From Anaeromyces robustus (taxonomy: Eukaryota > Neocallimastigomycota > Neocallimastigomycetes > Neocallimastigales > Neocallimastigaceae), in contig MCFG01000123.1 of NCBI GenBank assembly GCA_002104895.1, forward strand, positions 1 to 47,500: 47,500 bases of DNA. Reading direction: 5' to 3'. The translations under genes and the position numbers were made by a program. Every line of letters starts with the position of its first letter. Within the stretch, counting starts at the first letter, position 1. Below, in pieces: positions 23,826 to 36,738 of this stretch. Under the pieces are notes generated by a model that did no database searches, was not told the DNA's origin, and saw nothing but the letters and a program-made list of their open reading frames with translations.

Positions 23826-25264
23826 TTAAGTATAGTAATAAGTTATAGATTTTTTATCAGTTCTGTTAACTGGTTTTCTTTTATCAGCATAATTTTTTAA
23901 AAGAATTTGATCTATGTAAATTAAATAATAATTTAAATTAATCGCAAAATCTTGTAAAGAATCCATTCCAACTGGTTCACCATTATATGCTTCAATAATA
24001 TTTTTATCTATATTAATTAAACGAGTTGCAAAAACAAAAACAATTATAACAATAAAAGCTATTACGGATATTGCTGCTGTAACATATATCTATTATTTTT
24101 TTTTTTGTTATAAGCATTAATTATTTTTAATGTCATAACATAGCAAATAAAGATGAATAATTATTTTTATTAATTTTTAATATCATTTGTAAATAAAAAT
24201 TAAAAAAAAAATAATATTAATAAAACTTACTCTGTAAATTGATAATTTTTTAAACTTTGCTGTAAATGAATTTTTTGAAAGTTTAAATTCCGTATAATCA
24301 TTAAATACATGTTTCTTTAAAGTGTGTAAAATCTATATATTTTTTTTGTAAAAGATAATGAAAATAATAAAAAAAAAATATTTAAAAAGATTTTTTTTTT
24401 TTGAATTAATATTAATAATATTAATATTATAATAGTTTATAAAGATAAATATATAATATTAAACCTACAGAAAATTCATAAAGACAACAAAACAAAAAAA
24501 TATCAACATTAATTCTCCACCAACTTGTTTTAAATACAATTAATTCATCAAGAGTTATACCATCATCAGAGGATTTATTCAAATATAAATCATATCTATA
24601 AACAAAGAAGAAAAAAATTTGATAAAATTTTAGGAAATTATATATAATAAGCAAGATTAAAGGTAATCTCATCTTCTTTTTTTCATTAACAACAGCGCTG
24701 GTTCTATAAAAGTTAAAGATTATATATTATAAAAAAAAAGTTTAGTATTTATAAAAAATATATATAAATAACAAAGACATAATTATATATAAATATATTT
24801 ATTATAAAGTTATTGTAATAAAAAAAAATTTTTTTTATAAAAAAAAAGATATTTATTTACCTTAAATATAAATACCAATCACCAATTATTTGAGCTATAC
24901 AAATGAAAGTCAATCCAAATCCCTGTCCTATAATCCAATGCCATTTACTATATACAATTATTCTCTCATTATTATGATTTTTATCATTAAATTCATCTCT
25001 TTTGAGCATTCCAATATTATTTGAAGTATATTTGTGTATATTATCTTCTTTAAAAGATAAAGTTCCAGTATGCTTAAATCCTTCACCAAAAGCTCGTAAA
25101 ATCCAATGAAGTATCATTACATAAAATATTGTTTTTTTTCTATTTTTACTACTTAAAAAAGCTGTTAGTCCCATTAATGTAAAAAAAGGACTAGTAAATA
25201 TTTGAGTAAAAATATTTGTCATTAACTCTAATTTATTATCAAATTTTATATAATTTTGTTCCAT
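23826..25264 (-). CDS. Multispan membrane protein of unknown family
   Basis: Four exons on the minus strand: 25264-24861, 24703-24469, 24332-24231 and 24089-23826, giving 334 residues. Junctions are GTAAAT..TATAG, GTAGGT..TATAG and GTAAGT..AATAG, and the frame is kept throughout. About five or six hydrophobic spans are visible: near the N-terminus (FFTLMGLTAFL), TIFYVMILHWILRAFGEG, WHWIIGQGFGLTFICIAQII, LPLILLIIYNFLKFYQIFFFF, INVDIFLFCCLYEFS and TAAISVIAFIVIIVFVF. Conserved-looking Trp/His/Gly residues (LHW, KWHWIIGQGFG) sit in or near the membrane. There is no cleavable signal peptide. I do not recognise the family; a transporter-like or lipid-related integral membrane protein is possible, but nothing in the sequence decides it. 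The separate short frames on this strand are exons of this one gene. Confidence 0.78.
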
Positions 25265-25845
25265 TTCATTTATTTTGACTTTTTACTATAATATTCTTCT
25301 TTTTATTTTAACTACATATATATACATTATATATATGTATATATTATTTTGTTTTATTATATTTTCTATAGTATAGTATTATTATTTTAATTTTTCTTAT
25401 AAATTTTTTTATTTTTATTTTTTTTTTATTTTATTTTATTTAATATTTTTTATAAAAATATTAAAAACTTTTAGGAAAATTTTATCTTTATAAATAATTT
25501 TTGATATTTTCAATTTTATTTTTCTTAATAATAATTATTAATATTGTTTTTGAAATTAATATAATAAAAATAATATTAATATTAATTGAAAATAATAAAT
25601 TAAAAAAAAAAACCAATAGAATATTAAATATTTTCTTTATAAAAACTTATTTATAATAGTTTTAATGTAATAAATATCATAAAAAAAAAAAGAGAGAAAA
25701 AAAAAAGCTTAATGTATTTTTACACAAAAAAATAGAAATATAAAAAAAAATAATTTTTTTTTTTCATTTAATGGTAACACAAAAAAATGTTATATAAAAC
25801 CAGTTTATGTGAATTAATTGATAAATATTTAAAATTATAATAAAA

Positions 25846-25918
25846 TAACATAAAATAAAATAAAATAAAATAAAATAAAATAAAATAAAATAAAATAAAA
25901 TAAAATAAAATAAAATAA
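25846..25918. repeat. (AAAAT)n microsatellite
   Basis: About 14 AAAAT/AAATA units. Confidence 0.9.
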
Positions 25919-26287
25919 TAATTAAGTTTTAAATAATAATAATATTAATAATAATAATAATAATTTTAATCAAAATTTATATTATCAAAATAATTTCCAC
26001 AAATGTTTCTTTTTAATTAAATATATTATTATTATTTTTTTATAATTTAAAATAATATTTAAAAATATATATATATATTTCTAATATTTTTATTTTTATT
26101 TATTTAAATTTATTTATAATAATACTAATTATTTTTTTGTCAATATTTATTTTTTTTTAATGAAAATTTTAATTTTATTTATATTAAAAATTTTTATTTC
26201 ATGCATCTATAATTTTTTTTTTATTAATAAAATTTACTTTAAATTGTGGATAACGTTTTATTATAAAAAAGTAAAACATTTAATAAA

Positions 26288-26424
26288 TAATAATAATAAT
26301 TAACAATCAAAATAATAATTAACAATCAATATAATAATTAACAATCAATATAATAATTAACAATCAATATAATTAACAATAAATATAATAATTAACAATC
26401 AATATAATAATTAACAATCAAAAA
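26288..26424. repeat. 19-bp minisatellite, about seven copies
   Basis: The unit is roughly ATAATAATTAACAATCAAT. One copy is shortened and one has AATAAAT for AATCAAT. It lies about 370-510 bp before the second ankyrin gene. Confidence 0.85.
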
Positions 26425-26466
26425 ACTTTAACTTTGATTTTCTTAATGATGAAATATATATAATTA

Positions 26467-26505
<39 letters not shown>

Positions 26506-26691
26506 ACAAATAATAAATAATAACAAGAACAAATTCTGTTTTTTTGTTAAAATAATAGTTATTGTTAATAACAGTAATTTATAATATACTATTATATAAT
26601 ATTGATCATTAAATAAATAATCCATACTAGTTTATTAATTACAAAATTATTTTAGTTTTTATATTTTTATTTAAATTTATTATGATTTAGT

Positions 26692-26697
26692 CACGTG
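26692..26697. promoter_or_regulatory. CACGTG E-box upstream of ankyrin gene 2
   Basis: A CACGTG palindrome within TCACGTGCAC, 100 nt before the ATG at 26797. It is a rare GC-containing word in nearly pure A/T DNA. CACGTG is the known target of fungal bHLH factors of the Cbf1 type; use here is inferred only. Confidence 0.4.
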
Positions 26698-26796
26698 CAC
26701 AATGTTTTATAATTATTCTGTATATTTATTTTTTTTCTTCTTTGTAATATAGTTATTGTATTAAAAATATCTAAGTAAGAAATTATTAAGGCAATT

Positions 26797-28755
26797 ATGA
26801 ATGAAAATGAAAATAATAGTATATATCAGGAACTGTTAAGTTTAATTAATCAGAATCAATTAAATAAAATAAAAGAATTAATTGATAAAAATAAATTAGG
26901 CATCATAAATTTTGATTATACTAATAATAATCCATTAATTTATTCCATTGATAATCAATCAGTAAATTCAATTATTGAATATTTTATCAATTTATATGAA
27001 GATTTAAATTTTGAAATTCATACTGGAGAAACTCCATTATTTACTTCATTAAAAAATGAAAATTATTATATTTCAGATATATTATTAAAAAAAGGTGCCA
27101 ATATAAATTATGTTAATAGATTTAATGAATCTGTTCTAATATATCTACTTAAAAATAAGCATATAACTGAAAATTCAATTAAATATATTTTAAAACATAA
27201 AATTGACATTAATTTAAGAGATAATAATGGAAATACCGGTTTAATTTATTCATTATATTACCCTACTGAAATATATACTAAAATCATTTTAAGCTATTAT
27301 ATTTTCGATAATGAATTTATATTAAAACTTTTAAATTATTCAAATTATAAATCAATTTTAAATAATGATAATTTAAAATTATTACTTGAACAACAATATC
27401 AAAGAATTAATATGAATATAAAAAATAAAAATGGAGATACAGAATTATTAATTGCAATTAAGCAAAAGAATAAAAATTTTATAAATTTATTATTAAAATA
27501 TAATGTAGATATAAATTGTAAAGATATAGAAGGTAAAACACCTATTATATATGCCTCTGAACAAAGAGATATTGATTTACTTAATACTTTAATTCTTTTA
27601 GATGGCAATATTAATGAAATTGGAAATAATTGTAAATCTGCATTAAATTACGCTTGTGAAAAAGGTTATTATGAAATAGTTGATTTATTATTAAAAAATG
27701 AAGCAGACATTAATAATAAAGATATTAAAGGAAAAACTCCTTTAATAATATCATGCGAAAAAGGTCATAAAGATGTTATAGAATTATTATTATCATATTC
27801 TAATATAGAAATTGATAGTGTTGATAATTATGGAAGATCTTCACTTATATACGCTTGTATAAAAGGTCAATTAGATATTGCAAAATTATTAATTAAACAT
27901 GGAATTAATATATTTATCGAAGATAATTTAAAAAATAATGCTTTTTATTATGCGACTGAAAAGAATCATTATGAAATATTAAAATTATTATTCCAAAGTA
28001 GTTTATTAATTGAAAATAACAACAAAAACAACAACAACAACAATAATAATAATAATAATAAAAATAAAAATAAAAGAACTCTTATTGGTACTGATTTATT
28101 AATAGCAACTAAAAATAATAATATGGATATTATAAATTTATTACTTGAAATGAATGTAGATGTTAATAGTAAAAGTAAAGATGGAAAAACACCACTAATG
28201 TATGCATGTATTCAAGGAAATCAAGATTTAGTAGATTTATTTTTGAAAAATAATGCTGATGTTAATTGTAAAGATAACAATGAAAAAACTTCATTAATAT
28301 ATGCATGTGAAAAAGGATATACAACAATTGTAAAATCTTTAATTTTAAATAATGCAAATATTAATGATATTGATAATAGGGAAGAAACAGCATTATTTGT
28401 AGCCTGTGAAAAAGGCTATTATGATTTAGTTCAATTATTACTTGATAATGGAGCTTATGTAAATGAAAAAGGTGGTATTTATAATAATTCACCAATAATA
28501 GTAGCATGTAGAAATAATCATTTGGATATAATAGAATTATTAGTAAAATATGGTGCCAATATTAATGATCATGATATTGAAGGAAAAACAGTATTAATTC
28601 ATGCTGTAAATTTAGGTTTTAAACATATAGTAAAATATTTAATAGATAATCAAGTTGATATTTATTATAAAGATAATAAAAATAAAGATGCTTCTATCTA
28701 TGCGAATGAAAAAGAATTTTCTGGAATAAAAATTTTATTACAAAAGGAAAAATAA
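26797..28755 (+). CDS. Ankyrin-repeat protein
   Basis: Intronless 652-codon gene. Canonical 33-residue ankyrin units fill most of the protein from about residue 70 on, with repeated TPLIYA(C/S)EKG, DIVxLLLKN and ADINxKD patterns. A short poly-Asn/Lys linker at about 407-427 splits the array into two blocks. Residues about 165-200 carry a non-ankyrin insert starting YYIFDNEFILKLLN that closely matches residues about 194-232 of the ankyrin protein at 1976. No signal peptide, membrane span or effector domain is seen, so a protein-binding scaffold is the inference. The start ATG is the first in frame after a stop-rich leader. Confidence 0.93.
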   Translation: MNENENNSIYQELLSLINQNQLNKIKELIDKNKLGIINFDYTNNNPLIYSIDNQSVNSIIEYFINLYEDLNFEIHTGETPLFTSLKNENYYISDILLKKGANINYVNRFNESVLIYLLKNKHITENSIKYILKHKIDINLRDNNGNTGLIYSLYYPTEIYTKIILSYYIFDNEFILKLLNYSNYKSILNNDNLKLLLEQQYQRINMNIKNKNGDTELLIAIKQKNKNFINLLLKYNVDINCKDIEGKTPIIYASEQRDIDLLNTLILLDGNINEIGNNCKSALNYACEKGYYEIVDLLLKNEADINNKDIKGKTPLIISCEKGHKDVIELLLSYSNIEIDSVDNYGRSSLIYACIKGQLDIAKLLIKHGINIFIEDNLKNNAFYYATEKNHYEILKLLFQSSLLIENNNKNNNNNNNNNNNKNKNKRTLIGTDLLIATKNNNMDIINLLLEMNVDVNSKSKDGKTPLMYACIQGNQDLVDLFLKNNADVNCKDNNEKTSLIYACEKGYTTIVKSLILNNANINDIDNREETALFVACEKGYYDLVQLLLDNGAYVNEKGGIYNNSPIIVACRNNHLDIIELLVKYGANINDHDIEGKTVLIHAVNLGFKHIVKYLIDNQVDIYYKDNKNKDASIYANEKEFSGIKILLQKEK

Positions 28756-29351
28756 ATAAATAAATAGATAAATAAATAAATAAATATTTTAATAATACAT
28801 AATTATTATTATAGATGTGTATATATAGAAAAGTAAAATTGTTAGATACATCAAAAAAAATTTTTTAATAAAATAAAATATTAATATTATCTAATATATA
28901 TATATATATATAATTAGATAATATTATATACCTTTCTTTATTTAACTAGTTTAATTTTCAGATTAAGAAAACTTTGGAAAAAACAAAATCATAATAGATT
29001 ATTAGCTAATAGAATAATTTTTTTAATTTAATTAATAATGAAATAAAATAAAATAAATAAATAATTAAATAAATAATTAATTAATTAATTAACTAAAATT
29101 CACTTTAAAAAATTAAACTTTTATTTTTAAAGTTTTTATAATTTAATATGAAAAGTAATAATTTTTTTTTGTTGGAAAAATATTGAATAATAAAAAAATT
29201 TTTTTTTTTTTAAATATATGTATATATTAAAAAGAGAAAAAAAAATAATAGTAAAAATAAAAAGTATATAAAAAATTGAATATATATGTTTTAAATAACA
29301 TAATAAAATGACATACAAATACTTTTAATTTATAATATATATAAATTTAGA
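28756..29351. other. Intergenic region before receptor 1
   Basis: 3' UTR of the ankyrin gene, a 13-bp inverted repeat at 28883-28925, then A/T-rich upstream DNA of the first receptor. Nothing else seen. Confidence 0.55.
28883..28925. repeat. 13-bp inverted repeat with TA-rich loop
   Basis: Arms 28883-28895 and 28913-28925 (AATATTATCTAAT and its complement) lie about 130 bp after the ankyrin stop codon, so they may be a hairpin in the 3' UTR. Confidence 0.6.
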
Positions 29352-31429
29352 ATGGGATCGTGTATTATTACTTTTTTAAGTATTTTTATAATAATTTTAT
29401 TAGATTATGTTAATTCAAAAGAAATTATCGTAAATTCAGAAACTTCATTTCTTAATGCCATTAATAATGAATATAATGATATAATTATTGATAATGATGT
29501 GATTATTAATACTGAATTTAAATCAACAGTATCACATTTAACTATTAAAGGAAATTTAAAATCATCAACTCTTCAGTTTAATAATAAAGCAGAGTTTATT
29601 AATGGTAATATCTTAAATTTTCATGAAATTACTATTAGAGGAAATGTTACAATAAATTATTCTACTGTAAATCTTGAAAGTATTAATTTTTACGGTCATA
29701 TGAATATTGTGAAAACAACAAATGATGAAGGTAAAATAAATATTAATAATTCAATTTTTACTTTGTATGGTGAAGAAGAAAAATGCTTTTTTAATATAGG
29801 AAATTATGATACTATTATTTTAAATTCTGAATTTTATAGTGGATCAGATATACATGGTATATTGGTACATTATGATGGAGGTGAAGATAAATTTTATGAA
29901 TTATTTATTGAAGGTTCAAAATTTATAGGTAAATATACAAGTAGTGGAATAGATATAAGTCATGGAAATGTAAAAATAATAAATTCAATATTTGATACTT
30001 GTTCAAGTTATTCAAGTACAAATAGTAAAGGGTAGAGTAATATAAAATATAATAAAATAAAATATAATAAAATAAAATAAAATAAAATAAAAATAAAAAT
30101 AAAATAAAAATAAAATAAAAATAAAATAAAAATAAAAATAAAAATAAAATAAAAATAAAATAAAAATAAAATAAAAATAAAATAAAAATAAAATAAAAAT
30201 AAAAATAAAAATAAAATAAAAATATAATAAAAATAAAATAAAAATAAAATAAAAATAAAATAAAAATAAAATAAAAATAAAAATAAAAATAAAATAAAAT
30301 AAAAATAAAATAAATGTAAAATAAAATATAATAAAAAAAATAAAATAAAAAAAAATAAAATATAATAAATGTAAAATAAAATATAATAAAATAAAATAAA
30401 ATAAAATAATATATATATTAACAATAAATTAAATTATATATTTTATTAATATAAAAAGTGGATCATTGACAGGATATGCAGCAAATATTAAAATAAGTAG
30501 ATGTACATTTAGTAATGGTTTTAGTAATTTTGATGGTGGCGCTTTTTTTATTAGTCAAATGAAATCATTTTTAGCGGAAGATTTAACAGTATTAAATGTG
30601 ACATCAAGATTTTCAGTAAATACAAGTTTTGGTTATATATATATTTATATTTGTATTTTGAAATTTATGATAAAAAGCTATACGTTGATTTATTAATTGA
30701 TTTTTTTTTTTTTTTTGCTTATATATATTAAAACTTAAGGGTGGATTATTATATTCAACAACACCTCCAGGAGTAGAATCACATGCTGTTTTAAAAAATA
30801 TAAAACATATAGGTTCAGGAGGAGTTAATATTTCTGATGTAATAATGACTGGTGTTATTGCTTGGTATTTATTATTATTGTTATAACATAATGAATTATA
30901 GTATAATAAAGAATAATATAATATATTATACATATTATATAATATGTATATATATTAATAATATATATTGTTAGTAATATTATTATATTATATGAATATA
31001 TATTAATTAATTAGTTTAACAGGATATGCTACACTCGAAATAGATACATACTATGGTGAAAATTTTAATACTAATATTGGTACTGGTTCAATGTTTGTTG
31101 GAGGTGGAGATACACAAATGAATATAAAGTATAATGAATTGAATTTTTTTTTTTTTTTTTTTTTTTTCTAATTTCTAAATATTTACTTGTAAAAACTTGA
31201 ATTAACAATTAAAAATTTTACTACTAATTATAGAAATTTATATTTAAATAATATCTCTGGAGGACCATCATCTGGTGCTGGATTACTTATTACAACATAT
31301 AATCCTATTACTACAGGAGTGACTTTTGAATTAAATAATTGTAGTATTAAAAACGCAAATCAAAAATGTGATAAGGATAATTCTTTATTAACTTGGTGTG
31401 ATAAAGGAACATTTACAATTAATAAGTAA

Positions 31430-31460
<31 letters not shown>

Positions 31461-32334
31461 AATAATATTTATTAAATTAATACATTAGAATTAAAATTAA
31501 TTATTGATAACTTTTTCATTATACAATTAAAGTTGTGTATTTGAAAATTTTAAAGGATCAAAATCTTAGTAAGTACATAATTATTTTTTTTATATTCAAA
31601 TTAATTTAATAAAAACAATATTAATTTACTAATTAATTATTCAATTGACATAAATATTAATTTATAAAACAATAAAAGTATTCATTATCAGAGTAATGAA
31701 TCAAGAGTTACATTTAATAATGTAAAATTCATGAATGTATTTTCTAAGATTCCAACTTCTTTGATTAATCATGATTCATCTCTTGAAAATGGTTAATTTT
31801 ATAATATATAAAATAAATAAATATATAAATATAATTATAATTATAATTATTAATAATAAATATTATTAACTATAATTATTTAGCCTATCTTGACCTAAAC
31901 AAATTTTCTTTGACAAATGTTACTTCACAAGGAGGTTAATTTACTTTTTTTTTTTTTTTGTTACAAAAAATTATAATCAGAATATATTAATATTATTAGT
32001 TTTATTTATTTATTAATTAATGATTTTTTATAGAAATATTCAAAATTAATGTATCAGATTTAAAAATAACGGATAGTAATGTAATAACAATAATTATTAT
32101 TAATTATTTTTAATTAATTTAAATATCATTAATAATTTTGTAATATATTAATTTATTTTTTTTTTATATTTTATTAATTATTTATAGTTCACTAATATAC
32201 ATACATGTATAACTAGTAATTCATGTATAAATTCTGATGATAGACCAGCAATTGGATTGATTTTAAATACCGGAAAACTTTATATAACAAATACAATATT
32301 TAATAATATTTACGGATGTAATAATAATAAAATT

Positions 32335-32365
<31 letters not shown>

Positions 32366-34209
32366 GATTTTTTTTCCATTATATATTTATGAATATATAT
32401 ATTTTAAAATATTTTAATTAAAAAAAAAAAAAAAATAGCGCTGGGATTTTCATTAAGTTCAAGGTCATCTACAGAAATTTCAAAATCAACATTTATAAAT
32501 AATAATTACATGAATGGTATTTTTTCTGCAGTTGAATCCACATATATTTCACTTGGTGATTTATTAGTTAAAGATACATTATTTGATAATAATTATTCAA
32601 CAAGAGGAACAATTATTCATATTGATGAAGTGAAACTTCCTACGGATCTTAAATCTGTTAAATTTGAAAATTGTAATTTTAAAAATAATTATGCAGTAAA
32701 ACAAGGTGGCATATCCTATTCAATAAGTTCATATTCAAATCAAAATATTATTTTTGATAATTGTAAATTCAATAATAATACTTCAAAATTGGGAAATATT
32801 TCATATTCATATAATAGATTATCAGAACCTCAATTTATTAATATTAATAATATTAATGAATTAAAAACAATTGACAATAATTTTATTACTAATCCCCAAA
32901 ATTTAATTATGGATACAAATTCATTAAAAGTTGCTAAAATATATTCTGGAAATGTTATTAATGAAACTTTTTCATGTATTATTAATAATAAAACAAATTT
33001 AAATATATCTATCTATATACATTTATTTATCTATATATTTAATATAATATTATCTGTTAATAATAAAATTTATTAATTATATATATATATATATATAACT
33101 TTTATAAATTTTTTTTATATTAAATAGTCAAGATGTATGATGACTATAATCATTGTAATATTAAAAATAAATAAAAATTTTATTAAAAAATTCTTATAAT
33201 AGTATTAATAATAATATTTTCTTTATATATATATCTATATTATAGTAATTACTTATGATTCAGATATAGATAATGCGATGCTTGATGATTTAATATTTTA
33301 TTCAATTACAGTAAATGATACAAATAATGTAAAGTTGTTAGGTCAAATTCATGGATATTGTTGGAATACCACTTGTTCATTTTCGAATGTCAAAGGTAAT
33401 TAAAAATTATAAATATTAATTATATATATATATTTTTAGAATTCTTTTTTTTTTTTTTTTTTAATTAAAAATTAAAATATATATAATAATTAGCTATAGG
33501 AATGAAAGGGAAATATCAGTTAGCTATGAATATTATAACATTTGGTATATATGAAATATCTTTATTAGAAAAAAAATTATATTAATAAAAAGAATTAAAA
33601 GTTAAAAGAATTATAAATAAAAAAAAACTAAAAATTATATTAATATTATTATTTTTTTTATTTTTTTTTATAATAGGTCAATATTTACATTTTGAAAATA
33701 ATACAGCGTACTCTGAATTAATTATTGAAGATTGTCCAAGAGATAATAAACAATATATTGAAAGAGATGTGGAAGGCATTAATATTAAATCATGGTATAA
33801 TATCAATTATTATATATATATATTTATATTTATATAATTAAAAAAATTTTTTATTAATTATTCATATATATTACAGTTATATAAAAAAATGTGATCCTCA
33901 ATGTGTTACTGGTCAATGTATAGGGGATAATATTTGTAACTGTACTGATCCCAGATATATAGGAAGATTATGTGAAGAACCAAAAGCATTGGAAAGAAAT
34001 ACAATTTTTAATTATTTAATATTTATAATATCATATATGTTAATATTTATATCAATACTTCTCATCATTGGAATAATTTATTATAGAGAAGATCCTAATA
34101 TAAAAGGAGGTAATTTTTATACAACTGAATATTTATAATATATATTATAAAAATATTAACTATTGAATAATTAATAATTAATATTACATTTATAATTTTC
34201 TTTTTTTTA

Positions 34210-34241
<32 letters not shown>

Positions 34242-34906
34242 ATTATTTTTAATAAAACAGGAAGTGTAGAATTTTTGATTATTATATTAATAGGAACAAT
34301 ATTTAATTATATATATGTTTTATTACTATTAAAAAATCGTACTCGAATTACATGTACTATGATTTTGTTCTTTTATTATATTGTATGAATATCAAAAATA
34401 CTAATTACAGTAATATATATATATATATATATGTGTGTGTATCTAATATTTAATAATAAATATTAAATAAAATATTATTGAATTTATTTTAGGGTTTCTG
34501 CTTAGTATTTGGATCCATTCTTGCAAAAACACTTAGAGTATATAAAATGTATATATTATTTATTCCTTCAATAATATTATAATTTAAATCATTAATATTA
34601 ATAATTATTTTATATATTAAAATAATTATTACAGATCTAAAATATTAAGCAGTTTAGAAATGAATATTACTCAAAATCAGTTATATGGAATTGTTATTGG
34701 CATAACCCTATATCATGTAATCATTATATTAATATGTGTAAAGACCAACCAAATTAAATTAAAAGAAGCATCGAGTGAATATTATATTTATCAAAAATGT
34801 GAATATTCAAAAATTAAATATTTAAGGTAATAATACTAATAATAATAATAAGAAGAAGAATAAAAATAAGAATAAAAATAAGAACAAGAATAAAAATAAG
34901 AATAAA

Positions 34907-34965
<59 letters not shown>

Positions 34966-35756
34966 GAATAAGAATAAGAATAAGAATAAGAATAAGAATA
35001 AGAATAAGAATAAGAATAAGAATAAGAATAAGAATAAGAATAAAACTAAAAATAATTAAAAATAATTAATAAAATATTTATTATATATAATTAATATTTT
35101 TTTTTATTATAAATTATCAATTCAGTGCGATATTGGATTTTTTAATATTAATTATTGGAAGTATTTATGCTTATTCAATTAGGAATTTTAGTAAAGTTTT
35201 CACAGAAGTAATATTACTATTTTTAACGGTTTATAAAATATATAACTATCTTAAAAAACAGTAAAACTAACGAAATTTAAAATATATATTATTATATATA
35301 TATTTATTTATATAGCCATTAACTTTTCCAGTATATGTTTATTCTATTTCCTCATTTTTAATTGAAATATTTATTTTACTTGATATAAATATATTAGTTG
35401 CTGATGTAATAAGTTCATTTGGAATATTAATATCTATGATAACAATAATTTATTATCTTTTTATTATAAGATTTGCAAGAATATGGGCAGGTTTAAATCC
35501 TGCTCTTGAAAGTATAATGGGTATTAATATTGCAAATATGCAACTGTTAAATAGCATTCATTTATCAGATTTAAATCATTCTAAATCAAATGATTATTTA
35601 CCAAATTCTTATGAACCAAATTCTCAGTCAGAAACACATTCACAAGCAACTTTACTATCTAATACTGAACAAAACTTTATTAATAGAAATCCAAATAAAA
35701 GAAAAATTAGAAAAGAATCTAATTCTTCTTTGTCGTCTTCTTCCGCAAGTCTTTAA
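29352..35756 (+). CDS. Class C GPCR-like receptor 1 with beta-helix ectodomain
   Basis: 21 exons, 1217 residues: 29352-30031, 30459-30615, 30740-30864, 31015-31128, 31234-31425, 31533-31568, 31679-31791, 31884-31934, 32034-32080, 32188-32317, 32439-32975, 33128-33154, 33246-33395, 33494-33544, 33677-33794, 33877-34109, 34261-34382, 34493-34548, 34635-34826, 35126-35207, 35316-35756. All introns are GT..AG and the frame closes. There is a signal peptide (1 to about 22), then about 800 residues of Asn-rich beta-helix-like repeats (NCxFxNN..GG). A Cys-rich EGF-like module (CDPQCVTGQCIGDNICNC) begins near 843. Seven membrane spans follow from about 885. GSILAKTLRVYKI matches the GABA-B receptor TM3 end (AKTWRV), and the TM3 and second-loop cysteines (ITCTM, QKCEY) are present. 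The cytosolic tail is Ser-rich. It probably senses an extracellular polymer or surface and signals through G proteins; the ligand is unknown. Confidence 0.85.
30040..30410. repeat. A-rich (AAAAAT/AAAAT)n tract filling receptor 1 intron 1
   Basis: The 427-bp first intron is almost entirely AAAAT and AAAAAT units. Long frames across it on the minus strand are artefacts of this repeat. Confidence 0.9.
34846..35045. repeat. AAT and (AATAAG)n repeat in receptor 1 intron 19
   Basis: Mixed AAG/AAT units, then (AAT)n, then about 13 AATAAG hexamers, inside the 299-bp intron 34827-35125. Confidence 0.9.
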
Positions 35757-36738
35757 ATTAACATTTAACATTTTAATTTTTCAAAAAAAAAAAAAACAAT
35801 CTTTTTTTACAAATAATAAATTTCAATTATTTTTTTTTCTTATAATTAATTATTATTGAATTTAAAATTTATTTATTAAAAATCCAATAATATATATAAA
35901 TTATTTATTTAAAAGATTATATTACATCTGTGTATTAATTTAAGATTATTAATATGGATATATTAATAAATATTATAACATATAAATTTTTTTCAATAAA
36001 ATTACTTAATATACTTTGTCATTAAAAAAAATATTGCTATTGATTTTTATATTAATAATATATTAAAGTAAATGATAAAAGATAAAAATAAAAAAGCTCA
36101 TAATTGATTTAATAAAATTTAATATTGTAAGGATAATTTATTTTATATATAAATGATTATATTTTAATTTAATTAAAAAACTATATTGGATTATCAAATT
36201 AAACATTTTCTGATAATTTGAAAATACTAGATAGAACAATGAACCTATAGTATAATGTAATATTAAGAAATATTAAGATGCTGTATAAAATTGTTATATA
36301 AATATATTAAAATAATATAATTATTACGTAATACTTATTATATATATATATTTTACAATAATATTTTGAAATTTTAAATATTTTTAACCAAGTTTATACA
36401 TTGAAAAAATAAACATTTTTTTTTTTTTGGTTAAAAAATATTAAAATTTCAAAAATTAAAAACTTTAATAATTATATTTTATTATAAATATAAATAAAGT
36501 TGTGTATGTTTTTATATTAAATAAATAATAGATATATATTAAATTTTTAATTAATATCTATTATTTAATAACTATTTTAATAACTTATTGTTTTTTTGTT
36601 TAATTATTTTTATTTTTTTTTCTATAAAGATTATTACTATATCAAAATATGAATAATATATAATAAAAATTAAATATATAGTACATTCCTTTTCAATTTG
36701 TATTTACTATATTTTAAAAATAAAAAATTTGAAAAGAA
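35757..36738. other. Intergenic region between the two receptors
   Basis: Receptor 1 3' UTR and receptor 2 upstream region. It holds a long inverted repeat at 36363-36456 and a smaller one at 36523-36566 (13-bp arms). Otherwise plain A/T. Confidence 0.55.
36363..36456. repeat. 29-30-bp near-perfect inverted repeat
   Basis: The left arm 36363-36391 ends TTTTTAACCAA; the right arm 36427-36456 begins TTGGTTAAAAAA. Arms differ only by A/T run lengths around a 35-nt loop. It sits about 280 bp before the predicted receptor 2 start. Confidence 0.7.

Larger units (their letters stand above)
25265..26796. other. Divergent intergenic region
   Basis: Lies between the divergently transcribed membrane-protein gene (-) and second ankyrin gene (+), so it should hold both promoters. 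It contains an AAAAT satellite, a 19-bp minisatellite and one CACGTG site close to the ankyrin gene. Otherwise featureless A/T. Confidence 0.55.

Noticed and set aside
30008-30424. 138-codon minus-strand frame
   Set aside because: Translation of the AAAAT repeat in receptor 1 intron 1, made only of Phe, Leu, Ile and Tyr.
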